Assembly (NCBI GenBank): GCA_026120035.1
Contig: JALRME010000010.1
Coordinates: 310,001 to 374,000, forward strand
DNA length: 64,000 nucleotides
DNA from: Coleophoma eucalyptorum
Lineage: Eukaryota; Ascomycota; Leotiomycetes; Helotiales; Dermateaceae
Direction: 5' to 3'
The position numbers and the translations under genes are program-made. Positions 21,869-33,292 of this stretch are shown here, piece after piece; within the stretch, counting starts at the first letter, position 1; every line of letters starts with the position of its first letter. The notes beneath the pieces are model-generated. The model was not told where the DNA came from, made no database searches, and saw only the letters and a list, made by a program, of their open reading frames with translations.

Positions 21869-22806
21869 TCACCATGGCACCTCCCGCATTTCACCATCTT
21901 CAAATTCCCAAAATGTACCAGGGCTGTACATTCCACGCTCAGCTAAGACCAACTTAACCACAACCTCCGCACCAAGCAAAGGATCCTTGGTTCCCTTAAA
22001 GCCATTGAACGCCGTAGAGCAGAATCCCGGATTAACAGAATATACATCCACCGTTCCTCTTTCACTCTTCTGCATCTCGATTGTCAAGGCATTGACAGCA
22101 GCTTTGGAGATCGAATACGAGACGACCATAGTGGGTGCCATTGTTCCGGAAGATGAGCGTACCAGAGATGCTCGACCGGAAGAGACATTGATGATCTTAG
22201 GGAGATTTATTGAAGAAGAGTGGAGAAGTGACCGAAAGGCTTCGGTGACAGCTGCGATGGACGTTACGTTTGTGTTCAAAGTGGTATTGAACGAAGATCG
22301 GAGTTCGGATAGATCTCCTTTGCCGGTGTCATAGGGTATTGCTATCCCGGCATTGTTTATAAGTACTATACTCCCTGATCAGTCTATAATATCTTTTTGG
22401 AATAGAATCATCAACGGAACGAAATTCTACAGAGATGGATGTGCCAAGACGAATAAACAAAGACTACAAAATGGTACAAGATCAAAACGACACCAAAAAA
22501 AGAGAACCCACCGTCCAACCCACCCCATCTCCTCTCAACCTCGCTCCTTGCCTTCTCGATCCCCCTGTCATCATTCACATCCAAAACCAAAACCTCAACC
22601 TTCCTCACCTCCCCATCAATCCCTACTTCCAACCATCGCTTCCTCAATTCTTTCACTGCTTCTTCCCCTGCATCTTGACTACGACACCCAAGCAGAAAAA
22701 GTGCCCCAGGGAGATGCATGCCTAGTGCTTGAATGATGGAAAAGCCGATCCCACGGTTGGCGCCCGTAGTGAGGATTCTGAGTTGGGGCTGCGAAGGAAG
22801 AGGCAT
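21869..22806 (-). CDS. Short-chain dehydrogenase/reductase, carbonyl reductase-like
   Basis: Two exons, 22806-22512 and 22374-21869, with a 137-bp intron, giving 266 residues. The cofactor loop TGANRGIG (14-21) with basic residues after it suggests NADP(H). LINNAGI is rebuilt just after the splice site. The catalytic Ser sits in INVSSGRASL and the Tyr-Lys pair in SYSISKAAVNAL, followed by VNPGFCST. These are classical SDR features, and the pattern is closest to carbonyl reductase-type members. It should reduce a carbonyl or oxidise an alcohol; the substrate is unknown. Its 3' end is only 70 bp from the convergent phosphopantetheinyl transferase gene. Confidence 0.9.
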
Positions 22807-23523
22807 TATTCCTAGCTAGGAAGTCTAGAGACAGGAGATACGATAGGGTGACAAGATCCAGGGAAAATACTTGCTTCAAAGCACAAAGTTTTGCGTCCTC
22901 CAAATTCACACTGTTCAATTGAATCACTATTTATACCAGTTCCTCTCCGTGGTACTTTTTTTGGTTGCAATAAGAGAGACTGGTGTGATCTCGTGCATTG
23001 CCGTTTAAACGTATGATACCCGAAGTTGAGTAATCAGTATATCTTCTTCCTTTTTTCTTTTGTCTTTCCTTACCTCCAGTATCTACGATAGAACGGTTGT
23101 TAACCCACCGATGTCTCCGTCGGCTGTAGGCGATCGGCCTGGACTTTACGGAGATATACTTCCGCCCCGTCTAGCTTGACGGAGTTTGCAGATTTATGGC
23201 ATGTCACGGGATACTTGTTACTGGGATCAGCCTTTTAGTGAACTTTTGGTCTACTGGATGATTTGTATGCTTTACAGGATGTTCGGTCGGATTGAGTCAG
23301 ATTAAAGAAAGTGGCGATGAAGAGAGCTTGGTGTCAGCTTTATGGTTTTAGGTTGGAGGTGTTTTTGTTACTATGCTTGGGTGACCTGCGAAGATAACCA
23401 CCCGAGTCTGCTCTGAATAACTTCTAAACCCTTCTATCGGTTTAAACAGCACATTGAAACTACCATCGAACGAATAACAGAGGTCAGATCTAGTCTGATT
23501 CTTAGCTCACCCGCTTGCTGTTG
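22807..23523. other. SDR promoter and 3' flank of SMP-30-type gene
   Basis: No gene seen in these 717 bp. Confidence 0.5.
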
Positions 23524-24840
23524 CTAAACCCCTAAAAGCGCTCCTTTAGTATCTCTCTTCAGCTGCAACCTCCACAACTTCTGCTCTGCACACAAGAACA
23601 TCTCTCCCTCTTTGCCAAAGCAGAAGTTGGCTACGCCGCCAGGGACCAAGATACGGCCTATCAGCTTCCCAGTGGGGTTCCAAACCTCAACACCGTCGCC
23701 ACAGCCGGAATATACGTTGCCGTACACATCGCATTTGATTCCATCGGGAAATCCAACGGCGGCGAAGGCAAAGAGACGTCGATTAATGAGAAAGGGCACG
23801 TCTGAGATGGTATGGATATCAAATGCGTAGATTGTCGCCGCTCTAGATTGAATATTAGATACTTGAACTTTGAGGGAAATAGAGAGTGGGAGTTAAAAAA
23901 CAGTACCTCGTAGAGTCTTTACTACCGTCACCGTGAATATGATCTGTATCCGTCACATAAACAACTTTCTCATCCGGGCTAAAACAGATTCCATTCGGTC
24001 TCCCGAACCCATCTGCAACGACTCTCAAATCGCCCGTTGCGGGATCAAATCGATACACCTGATTTGGCAACTTTGGTCTCTGGCGGAAATCCTGCTCGTG
24101 GCCATAGATCGGGTCAGTAAACCAGATCGCTCCATCCTTTGCAACAACAACATCGTTTACAGAGTTGAATTCCCGACCATGGAAATTCGTTACCAGCGGT
24201 ACCGGGAAAGCGCCGCGCGGCATGTAGTAGATCCCGCCACTTCCTGGAGAGGCATTTCCCTGGGCACAGAAAATGATGCCGTCTTTGAAGTTCACGCCGC
24301 CGTTGGGCATGTCGATGCCAGCGGGCGGGCGCATCTTGGCCCATTCGACGGTGTGCACATTGTCGTCGCCGCTGAGACGATCGGTGCGGTGTAGCTTGAT
24401 GCGGGATATCAGAATGGTGGGGAAGTTGGCGCTGCTGGTTGCTTGGAGCAGGTTGGAAGTTATGTATAACTCATCGTGCGCTGGTAGGAAGACACAGGCT
24501 TCGTGGAAGAAGGGGTTGTTGCTGGAGCCAGCAGTTGATACCAGGAGTGAGTGTTTGGGGGCGGTGCCAATGAGTTCTTGGAACGATTCGTCGTGTTGGA
24601 GTAATGATATCTGGTTTGCATCGGATGGCTCTGAGGAAACTCTGGTTCATACTGTCAGGCTTCCCAGTCCTCTCCTTGGAATTCATCTGACTGACTTTGC
24701 TTTGCCGCTGCTCTCAGACAATCGGTCTACAATCTAGATTTATGTTAGTGAACATAGCGCTTTAAACATATTTTCAAATGACAACGTACTCGTATTTCTG
24801 TTGCATGCAACTGTATATCTGATACGGTGACTGCTGCCAT
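23524..24840 (-). CDS. SMP-30/gluconolactonase/LRE-like beta-propeller protein
   Basis: Four exons: 24840-24790, 24733-24696 (only 38 bp), 24641-23907 and 23842-23524, with introns of 56, 54 and 64 bp, giving 380 residues. The two short 5' exons are needed to give an ATG and join in frame to the long third exon. Conserved metal-site candidates are the Glu in FFHEACVF, the Asn in FNSVNDVVV and the Asp of the GFGRPNGICFSPDE or GFPDGIKCD segments. Repeated propeller strands such as GAIWFTDPIYG, VVYVTDTD and GNVYSGCGDGVEVW are visible. The family hydrolyses sugar lactones or other small lactones with a divalent metal. No signal peptide is seen, so it is probably cytosolic. The substrate is not determined. 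Confidence 0.85.
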
Positions 24841-25912
24841 GATTGACTTATTGACGTTTTGATATTCGTGTCATGTGGTGATAGTTTTGGAAGGAGAGCT
24901 CGACGGAATAGGACTGCTTGGCGAGTTCATGAAATGCTGACATACAACAACGATCTCGAGAATTAAGATATTCCCCTCCTTATTCTGCTTTGATATAACG
25001 AAAGTTTGAGTATAGAAAGTGCCGGATGAACAGCTGAATGCGGGGGGAGGGGGTTGTCGGCCTTTGACGGGCATTCAACTGACGGATTCCTTCACATGAC
25101 CGGTCACGTTATTGTTTCCAGGCCGGAACATGAAAACAGCAATCAATCCTTCAGAAGGACTTTAATACATTTACATAACAATAATATGGGATGCGAAGAC
25201 CCTATGGCTAGGATGCAAGTGATGTTAAATCTTGAACGATCATTTTCATGGGCGGATTACCTTTGTCATGCGGACTAAAGTCTAGATATTTGATGCAGTC
25301 GACTGGCTCCAGATGGCATCGGTTATTCCCGTATCAACCAAGAAACTTCCAATAGCTACATCCATTTTAGCTTAGGGGATATTGATTGATTCTTAAGCTG
25401 AAGTCAAGATTTGACGCATTCAACACTTCCTATCTCTATGGTGGTATCCATGGATCATATGAAGACAAGAAACGAGCCTGGAAGGCCTCTAAGACGGGAG
25501 TTCACTGAAAAAAATGCTGCCCATTGTACAGTAAGCTCCAGAAGGTATGGAGACTGAGGAATTACGGACAAAAAGAGGTTGATCCTTGGGAACACATTTA
25601 GGCCCCACCAAGATCGGAACATGCCAGGAGTCATACTCGAAAGACTCCATTGCAAAGGGTTCACCGAAGCTATCCACGCGAGAGACGGGTCTCAAGATTA
25701 TTCAAGAATAATCTCAAACATTCTAGAGACACATCGGGCAATATAAATGTAATGATCTCCTTAATTCACAATTCCGAAGGATACCACTCTCGATGGTTCG
25801 TACTCCAACATCAGTGATGCATTCATAAGTTCGCCTATATTTACACATCCAGCAGTTTACCGCTGATGAAGGTCTGCCATCTGCACAGCTTTATCACTGC
25901 TCCAAGGACTCT
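24841..25912. other. Intergenic between SMP-30-type gene and ATP synthase subunit k gene
   Basis: No supported gene. A minus-strand frame at 25489-25695 (68 codons) reads somewhat like protein but has no ATG-exon or motif to back it. Confidence 0.45.
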
Positions 25913-26350
25913 CTAGTGCTTTGCGGCATCCTTCTTTCCGTCGCCCTCCATTTGCTTCAAGAAATCCCTAGAACATGTCAGCGACCATACCGCAGAAGAG
26001 AAGGCAATGCCATGTATAACATAGTAGGTCCTCCATTGGGATAAAACATACTGGACGAACTTCTCTTGGTCTGGACTTGAGGCGTTGATGGGTGGTCCTT
26101 GAGCCTTTGCGGCCTTTGATCCTCCAGTAGCAAGGCTGACACCGACAAACATGGAGCCGAGGACAGCCATGGAGAGCTAGAGATAACACGAGCGTTAGCA
26201 CACCATCTCCCATATAGTACGACGCGATCCGGAGCGTCAATGGACCTCAATCGAAAATTGCAAGAGCTTCCTCCTACTGCGGAGGTGCGGAGGGCAACGT
26301 ACGTAGTGAGAGCCGATCTCACGGCCGAAAATCTTGTAATAAGCAACCAT
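25913..26350 (-). CDS. ATP19: F1Fo ATP synthase subunit k (Atp19)
   Basis: Three exons, 26350-26303, 26176-26052 and 25967-25913, with introns of 126 and 84 bp, giving 75 residues, close to the 68 of yeast Atp19. The N-terminus MVAYYKIFGREIGSHY is followed by one transmembrane segment (LSMAVLGSMFVGVSLA). The conserved tail is PPINASSPDQEKFVQDFLK. The protein sits in the inner mitochondrial membrane and is involved in ATP synthase dimer stability. The gene is too fragmented to be seen as one open frame, but all phases close and the assembled protein matches the family along its whole length. It is divergent from the MTFP1 gene, 424 bp away. Confidence 0.88.
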
Positions 26351-26774
26351 CTTGGCGAATTGAGGTGACCGAGGATCGTGGGGTGAGGGTGAGGAATGGG
26401 ATTGGTAGGGTGGATTGAGCTTCGAAAGACTGTCGATAGATCTCTGTTCAATCTCGACGTTCAGCGGCAGCTTGTCGGACTCGGGATTTTAGGCGCCTAT
26501 TAAGCGCAAGCGCGTTTTCGCTTGTTGGCGGTTCGTGGCAGGGGTCTCAGGTCTTTCGTTTCCCCGTACTCAACCGATGGATGACGTTCGGGTCATCTCG
26601 GTCATCCGAGGTCTTGTCTGATCTCGTGGGACCTGCTTGAGGCAGACAATTCATTTCTTCCCACAACATAGTTTGGAGTAAGCCTACTGTTAGGCGTAAC
26701 CTTGGACTTTTTTTTCCCGTGTTCGGTTTTCTTACTTCCTCCTCTTCAGACACATTCGTAGTCACATCGTCAAC
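26351..26774. promoter_or_regulatory. Bidirectional promoter region between ATP19 and MTFP1/MTP18
   Basis: A 424-bp gap separates the two divergent ATGs. Both products act in the mitochondrial inner membrane, so shared regulation is possible. No specific factor site is claimed. Confidence 0.5.
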
Positions 26775-27736
26775 ATGGCTCGCAGCGACTCTACAACAAC
26801 TGAGAGTGAAGTTACGCGGAGGGGTCCTCCACCAACTGGGCTACCGAAGCCCGAGAAACTGCCTCCTGCTCTCCGGAGAATTATTGACAAGAGTGACGCA
26901 GAGGATAATCTCTATGATGAGTTATATGATGGAACGTAAGTACAACGAACTGGTCGCGTGCTTGGAATTGGAATAGTTGTTAATTAGATTCACTGCAGAG
27001 CTCCGGACTCAACCGAGAGCAATATCCGATACGCTGCGTACGCCACGCGCATTCGAACAGCACTGTTGTCTGCTCAAAGATACGTAGCATATACCTCGGA
27101 CATTGGAGAGTCCTTCCGACCAGTTGCGCACCCGAATCTCGTACGAGCTGCATATGGTATCTCGTGGGCATACTTACTTGGTGATGTTACGCACGAAGGC
27201 TACAAGGCATACTGCATGAACCAGAGGATATTACATCCTGAGCTTCCTCGGGAAGCTTCTCAGGAGAGATATAATGATGCCAAGTCGAATTTGAAGGCTG
27301 CCGCCACTGATGCGGGGGCCATCGTGAAGCCGGGCGTCATCTCTCCATTGGAGGATTACAGAACTGTTATGGTGCAGAGAGCTATCTTTCAAAGCATTGC
27401 TTCCATGGGTCTGCCAGCATTCACAATCCAGTAAGTTGCGCCTTTGATATTTCAATTTAGTTACTTATTCGCTTTAGTTCTATTGTTCGATATTCTGGAC
27501 GAGCTCTCAAGAATGTCAAGAACGCTAGACTTAGAACATACGGACCTATTGGTTTGGGATTGGCGGCAGTTCCAGCACTGCCATTCCTATTTGACAAACC
27601 AGTTGAGGAAGCGGTAGAGTGGGTTTTCCACAAGGGATTTGCGACCTTTGGAGGCAAAAGCGCTGTTGGAGACGCGCCATCAACGGGTCGGGAGGCTCAA
27701 CTACACCGAGATCCAAAGAAGGAGAAGGAGCTATGA
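26775..27736 (+). CDS. Mitochondrial fission process protein 1 (MTFP1/MTP18) homologue
   Basis: Three exons, 26775-26935, 26999-27430 and 27478-27736, with introns of 63 and 47 bp, giving 283 residues. The conserved core reads RYVAYTSDIGESFRPVAHPNLVRAAYGISWAYLLGD across residues about 83-118, matching the GEAFR...YG...Y.LAD pattern of MTP18. Further hydrophobic segments follow (FQSIASMGLPAFTIHSIVRYSG and GPIGLGLAAVPALPFLFDKPVEE). The N-terminal 50 residues are polar and proline-rich. Family members are inner-membrane proteins needed for mitochondrial fission. The C-terminal tail is polar. The start ATG (CAACATGGC) is in good context. Confidence 0.88.
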
Positions 27737-28219
27737 TTTACTCAAAAACGGAAAATTGATGCGCGCATGAACGCACTCAGTATAGGCGTTTAGGGGACTC
27801 TCGGCTAAGTTGTTTAATTAGCATTCTATACCTTACCATCTTGTAGAGATAACTGACTCTACTCTCAAGTACACTTGACTCTTGAATACTTGTTCAGCAA
27901 ATAATGTGAGAAGCAGAGAAGTATAATAACGATGCGTAGGTGCTTGAAGGTTACATCTCACCATGCCATGTATTATCCAGAAAATGCTAAGCTCTACCTG
28001 TCTATGCTCGCTGTCTATACGCTTGACCGATGGAATCATCAAACGCCATTATTGCTGGTCCCATTCTACGCTCGTTCCCAAATCCTAACGCCATCCGCTA
28101 AAGTTACAAATTCAGCAGCTCTGTTGTTTGTCGTATCTGTATTCCTTCGAATTCCGTATTCGGCGCTAGTAATTTCCAAAGAGTGGTGAAGTACATAAAT
28201 ATAAAGAAGTCAAACCGGT
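27737..28219. other. Convergent 3' intergenic region
   Basis: 3' flanks of the MTFP1 homologue and the minus-strand membrane protein gene; no gene seen. Confidence 0.5.
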
Positions 28220-29136
28220 TCATTCCAGCTTATTCATCAAGTTCTTGCGAACCCGAATGTTCACAACATTACCAAACCCAAACGCAGGCACAATTCTGCA
28301 GATTCTCGCCGTGGCTGCAGGGAGCCACTGTTTGGAGACCATGCGGAAGCGATCTGCTCTACTGATACTCTTGTCACCCCGGTTGTAGAGATCCAGACCG
28401 AGGAGGTGCATAGGAGTAGAGAGCAACTGCACGCCAGCTGGCGCAAGAAATTGTGCGATTGTCTGTCCCTTGATGCTCTTCTGCCATTCCTCGCTCATGT
28501 TCTTTGTAATGACAGGACCCAGCATTGGCGGGACGTTGAAGGAGGCAAAGATGGTCAAGCAATCACGAAGTGTGAACAGCGCAAATGTCGGCAAGGCAAC
28601 TGGTCGCGGTGGTCCAGTGCCAAACATTTGAGCATATTGCCTGTCCTTTATCAGGCCGAGCCCAATATTCGCCGCAGTCGGCGCAAAGAACTTCAATGTT
28701 CCTGCTGTTACGTTCGAGGCAGGCTTGTTCTGTGTGGTCGAGATGATGGTGTCGATGGTGTTTGCGGTCAAGTAGGTTCCTCCATAAACCATAACAATCA
28801 GAGCATAGGGTTTCGAAAAGACCAGACCGTGTGGTCGCAGGAGGAAGGTCTTCAGGGACGCCTTCAGGGAATCTTTCAGCGTCGCTTGACCCGATGCGTT
28901 CTGCATGATTCCTCTGTTTACGTTAATTAGTAACTATCGCCTGGTGCCGAAACGGGGTTGCCTTACTTATCAATGACTGCAATGATCGGAGCTACCACAG
29001 CAGCTGCAGAGAAGCCTCCAAGGAAGTCAGTACCCAGTCGCAGACCTAGATTCTTGGTATTCCATGTTTCGTCAACGACTTTCAACGCAGGACGTTTCTC
29101 CGCCAAGCCCATCTCCGACTGTTGCTTCGCAGGCAT
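28220..29136 (-). CDS. Conserved-looking membrane protein, probably mitochondrial; family not recognised
   Basis: Two exons, 29136-28967 and 28913-28220, with a 53-bp intron (GTAAGG...ACAG), giving 287 residues. The first exon has a moderately hydrophobic segment (LGGFSAAAVVAPIIAVI) and the splice rebuilds AVIDKGIMQN. The second has several weak transmembrane segments, including YALIVMVYGGTYLTAN, ALFTLRDCLTIFASF and GVQLLSTPMHLLGLDLY. It ends in a basic, conserved-looking ARICRIVPAFGFGNVVNIRVRK segment. The arrangement recalls mitochondrial carrier-like proteins, but I see no P-x-[DE]-x-x-[KR] carrier signatures, so I give no family name. Its position beside two mitochondrial genes is suggestive only. 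Confidence 0.7.
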
Positions 29137-31530
29137 AGCGAAAGCGAACCAAGACCACTCAAAGCTTCATGAGGATGAAGCTAGCGCAAGAGCGAAAAGG
29201 AAGAAGGGAAGGAAAGAGTAAAGAAAGGGCTTGAAAGAGTCAATGGACAGAGGCAATGGGGAAGCGCAGAAAGGGAGGAATTCAGTTCTGCTGACACTTC
29301 TGTCCAACGTGAGTAGTTTGATCCGATCTCGCAGGCAGAGTCATGGTTTTGCACCGTGCAGCAAGAGGTGATTAAGATTTGTTATCGACGAGTACACCGA
29401 CAGGCCTTCTCCGCTCCTGCGCTGCTGGCTCATGTCAAAGCCGGCACTAGCGGGACGCGGGTGTGGAAGGGCTTCGGAAGCGAGAGAGCTTTGGTAGGCT
29501 CGGCTGGGAGGAGGAGGTCTTTGCTTGCTTATGTCGCCGCTCCGGTTGGAAGAGAAGTGCGAAAGAAAGAGGGTCTGGAGGGTCTCGTATCGAACGAGCT
29601 TGGAGAATGGGCATGGACTTAAATGAAGCTTGGAGTCGGTAAGAGTCCATGGTTCGATGGTTACGACGACCACCACCTTCGAACTTTGGCTTGGTGCTCC
29701 GTTTCTTGAACCTTTGGGCTTTGGAACCTTTTCCTTTGGATTTTCGTCGCGGTGCTGCTTCCTATTCACACCTCCGGTTGCTCGATGTTCTCTTTCTCGT
29801 TTCTGGTAGATTCAGTCAGTACAAAAGATCGCTCTGAAGGAGAGAAGTTTACCGAGACCAGTGACTGCGATAGGACCGGAGTTTTCTCAAGTCTTGAAAT
29901 CCGCTAGTATCGCTGTTACTTTCATCCTAGTCCAGCACCGTCAAGCTCAATTCCAGTATGCTGCACACAACGAGCAATGTCCCTCATTTGCAGCAAAACC
30001 ATTCTTGGAATTTGTTGCACGTCGCGACCCCCATGTCAGCGTGTTAGCTCTTGACAAGTCGTCCTGACGATGAAGGGGATACCATGGTATTCAAGAGCCT
30101 GGGCTATCCCTCTTCGAAGAATGCAAGGGGTTCGGACCTGCATCTTGCTTCCAAATCTTCCGTCGTTCCAATCTTATTTTTTCCAGTTTTGCGTATAATG
30201 GCTCGTCCTCTCGACATATGAGAGTGCTGGATTCCTCCAAGCCGGATGGTCGCAAGTCTGGTGTTTTGCATTGCTGTTCGCTTCATGAGCTAATTGTTAG
30301 GCTGGTTCTAGATACCAGACAATGAGGCGTCAGAACCTGGGGTCTCGCTGCGACCTTTTCAGAGGCTCAATCGTCTTGTATATCCTACTGTGTTGAGTTG
30401 AAGAAAAAACAAAGCACAAGAACCGGCTTTCTCAGAAAACTGAGAAAAAACATCTCGAGTATCTTGTGGTACAATGTTGCAGGAACACCAGAATTTCATG
30501 AACCGAGTAGATAACATGTGCAAGAGTGGTATTCGCTCAAAGCTTGTGACAAGATACACCTCGAACTCAGTAAAGAACTACACTGGACTTACGCCAGGAA
30601 ATGAGTTCTGCCTATCAGGTAGGCTCTTCTGTTCTCTGTTGCACATCGCACCGCCCCTGTCCAAGCATAGTAAGTTCTTAAAGACATCGCAATATGATGG
30701 TACAAAGAGTGGGCTAGGGAAACGGCTTCGAATTCAATGCCTAATGATCCTATCAGAGAGACCTATACAGCGTTGTTGCACATCGCAACACCCTTGTCAA
30801 AGCGCATGTTCCGCAGAGCAAGATATGTGGTAGGAATCTAGAAATACAGTTCTCCCCTACCTGACCCAGACATGTAAAGGTGGAGGCTGCCGATCAGGAA
30901 ATTAGAGAAGTGAATGTTGCATATCGCAGTTCTATGTCACCGTGCATTAGTTGAAGATTTGGAGAGCTTGAACCGGTGCTTGTATCCTAGCAAACGTTGT
31001 TCTGAAAAACAAAAACAATATTGGTGGGGGTTGGGGGAAGGTGTAGAAATAGACCCTGCTAAAATAATAGGGAGGCTGTGATTTTGCTTAGAATATAGAG
31101 GCTTGGAGGTGGCTTAAATTTTTTTCAGGACAGTGCAGATGGACATGGTTTGTGAGAGATACACGATTCGCCCGTCCAGATTCTGTGGTCTTCAAAGATT
31201 TGCAACTGCGAGAATCCTTGAACTCACAAAGCAGACTTTCAATTCTCATCTCATTTCCATGACTAAGCACCACTACCAGGAAAGCACATAGAAAGCTCTG
31301 CTAGAGAAACAGCAAATACTATAGCGTACAGTAATGCGATCTCACACATAGGTGAAGGTCTGGTAGATAAAAAAATCCCAGTCTTTGCCAGAGTAGCAAA
31401 GTGAAGAATGAATGTTATCGGATCACAATACATTGTGGGAAATCATGTGATGGGAAGACAATGCTCACGTGAAGGTAGCAAGATATGCTACCTTATATAC
31501 TAAGACAAGGTCTGTGCATTCAACAAATAA
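29137..31530. other. 2.4-kb region with no recognisable protein gene
   Basis: Open frames here (for example 29341-29769 minus) are biased and motif-free. A set of three degenerate repeats lies at about 30611-30930. Confidence 0.5.
30611..30930 (+). repeat. Three degenerate ~40-bp repeats spaced 137-141 bp
   Basis: Units start near 30611, 30749 and 30890. Each has a CCTATCAG-like box, then about 26 bp, then a GTTGCACATCGCA-like box (at 30638, 30775 and 30916). In the first two copies the 14-bp TGTTGCACATCGCA is identical. The spacers between boxes are poorly conserved. This may be a decayed tandem duplication. Confidence 0.5.
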
Positions 31531-31631
31531 GGCGCTTTGGCGGAGTGGTTAACGCGATGCCCTGCTATGATTCAGATGAATCAAGTCAGGCATTTCCTTC
31601 GGGAGCAAGAGTTCGAATCTCTTAGGCGTCG
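31531..31631 (+). tRNA. tRNA-Ser(GCU) with a 20-nt intron
   Basis: Acceptor stem GGCGCTT (31531-31537) pairs with AGGCGTC (31624-31630), discriminator G at 31631. The D arm is GCG...CGC. The anticodon stem ATGCC (31557-31561) pairs with GGCAT (31589-31593). The anticodon GCT is at 31564-31566. A 20-nt intron at 31568-31587 sits one base 3' of the anticodon, the standard eukaryotic place. The long variable arm (TTCC-TTC-GGGA) is diagnostic of serine tRNA. The T arm is AAGAG-TTCGAAT-CTCTT. Mature length is 81 nt before CCA addition. Confidence 0.9.
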
Positions 31632-31643
31632 GAGCACATTTAA

Positions 31644-31649
31644 TTTTTT
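31644..31649 (+). terminator. Pol III terminator of tRNA-Ser
   Basis: A run of six T begins 13 nt after the tRNA 3' end, followed by further T-rich blocks. Confidence 0.7.
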
Positions 31650-32624
31650 GTCATTTTTGTCTTTTGTCTTTTTGTCTTTTTGCCATACCTAGCAGAGCAC
31701 CATTGCAGAGAAGAATGTGTATTGGGATTGCGATGGGATTTGTGGGTACTGTCAGGTATGGTTGGCCGGTCGGCTAAATAGTCCATCATTTTACCAAATG
31801 AGAGCTCTAGCCCACCCCACGGAAAATGCCAGATCGGAAGTATTCGCAGTCTCCTGCACAAAGGGCTCGAAGAAAAAATGAAGCGACTGGGATATGATTT
31901 GGACTTGACTTGCACATCGTGTCACTTGTGCACTAGTTATTGAGTCGAGAGATATCTTGAGATCTATCTACTACATTAATGATGACATACCTCTTTTTTT
32001 CCAATATTCAAACTCCTGCCATGTAGATTCCAGAGTACGGCCCGGAATGAAGTTGGACAGCTTTATGGTTGGCCGCATATTGCAATACTGGCGACCTGTG
32101 CAAATCTTGTCTACAATACTAAGTTGTACTGAGCATTTCAAAATTTGTCCTCTATCTCTTGGCAACCCTATATCTTTACCCTGTAATTTCCGTCTACGGA
32201 GCACGTCTAGTCAGGGACTAATGGTTACGAAAAAGTATATCCCAAGCCATGTGAAGTTAAACGAGTTATCTTCAAGCTTAAACCAAAAAACAAGTCTGTG
32301 ATAGGCTATGGGCCCTTCCATACGCACATGGGAGGAATAATACCAAGTTCAAGCTTCATATCTAGTTAGCTTTCAGTCATCTTCCAGTGCTGCTTCTCTG
32401 TCTTGTTCGAATTGAGATGGCACGAATTACGAAGGCATACAAAATAGTACATTTACTTCATTTGGTGAATCTGTAGACTTTTCTGAGCTAGCCCCCGCCC
32501 CCCCCCTTTGTGTATATTTAACTATAACTTCCATAATTCATCGCATTACAACATGCCGTGTTGATAACCCATGTGTATTTTTTGGTAATTAATGGACGAC
32601 AATAGAATATAATAAGTTTTCCAA

Positions 32625-32635
32625 CCCCCCCCCCC
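32625..32635 (+). repeat. 11-nt poly-C tract
   Basis: Uninterrupted run of 11 C in AT-rich noncoding DNA, about 120 bp after a second run of nine C. Confidence 0.85.
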
Positions 32636-33292
32636 TTCCTTATTCAGGTTCTCAAACCAAGAACATATTTACTAGAGATCAGAGCACCCATCACATCGCC
32701 TGTAGATGCCATCATTTAAGGTCGTAGCAGCCGGCAAACAGAGCCTAGCATGCTTCGTCGTAGCATCGTGCCAACACGGATGCACTGGTACACATGATTA
32801 GTCAGTAGTTCAAGCCACCAGACAAGAACCAAGAAGCAGCAACTTCTGGGGAAGACTTAAGCGATCCCACCATACCCCATGTGGCTCTAGCTCAAGCTAC
32901 TGCGGCCTTCCTGCAGGACGGCACCGGCAAATACGATGAGGGACGAGGAAAAGGGGGGTCCTGGTCTGTTGATGCTGTTTATGATAACCTTCCAGTCCCA
33001 TTCATTTACTTTTCCCCATCGCTCTTGTTCTTCTGTTCAAGGACTTCAACCTTCGCTTTTATTCCACGTCTTTGGCTTCGACTGCTTGGTCGTCGCGTGT
33101 CCAGTCATTACAGTTGCTTCTAACTCGCTCGATTGCCTGCAGAGAAACCTGTTTACCTCTTGTGGCCCGTGAAGGATCCAGTTTACGTGTGATTATCGAC
33201 CCCGCGCGTTTTTTGGATATGTTGTGGGAACGGGTTGCAAGGTTTGTTGCAATGGGTTTATCCCCCAAAGACCAAGAAATGTATGCTCATCC

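Larger units (their letters stand above)
31632..33292. other. Intergenic upstream of glucoamylase gene
   Basis: No gene seen, but the true 5' end of the glucoamylase gene may extend into the last 100-300 bp. Contains a 9-C run at 32498-32506 and an 11-C run at 32625-32635. Confidence 0.5.

Noticed and set aside
25489..25695. Minus-strand 68-codon frame that reads somewhat like protein
   Set aside because: No ATG at a sensible place, no flanking exon in phase, no recognised motif; too short to support.
29341..29769. Minus-strand frame of 142 codons
   Set aside because: Low-complexity, no recognised domain, overlapped by equally long frames on the other strand.
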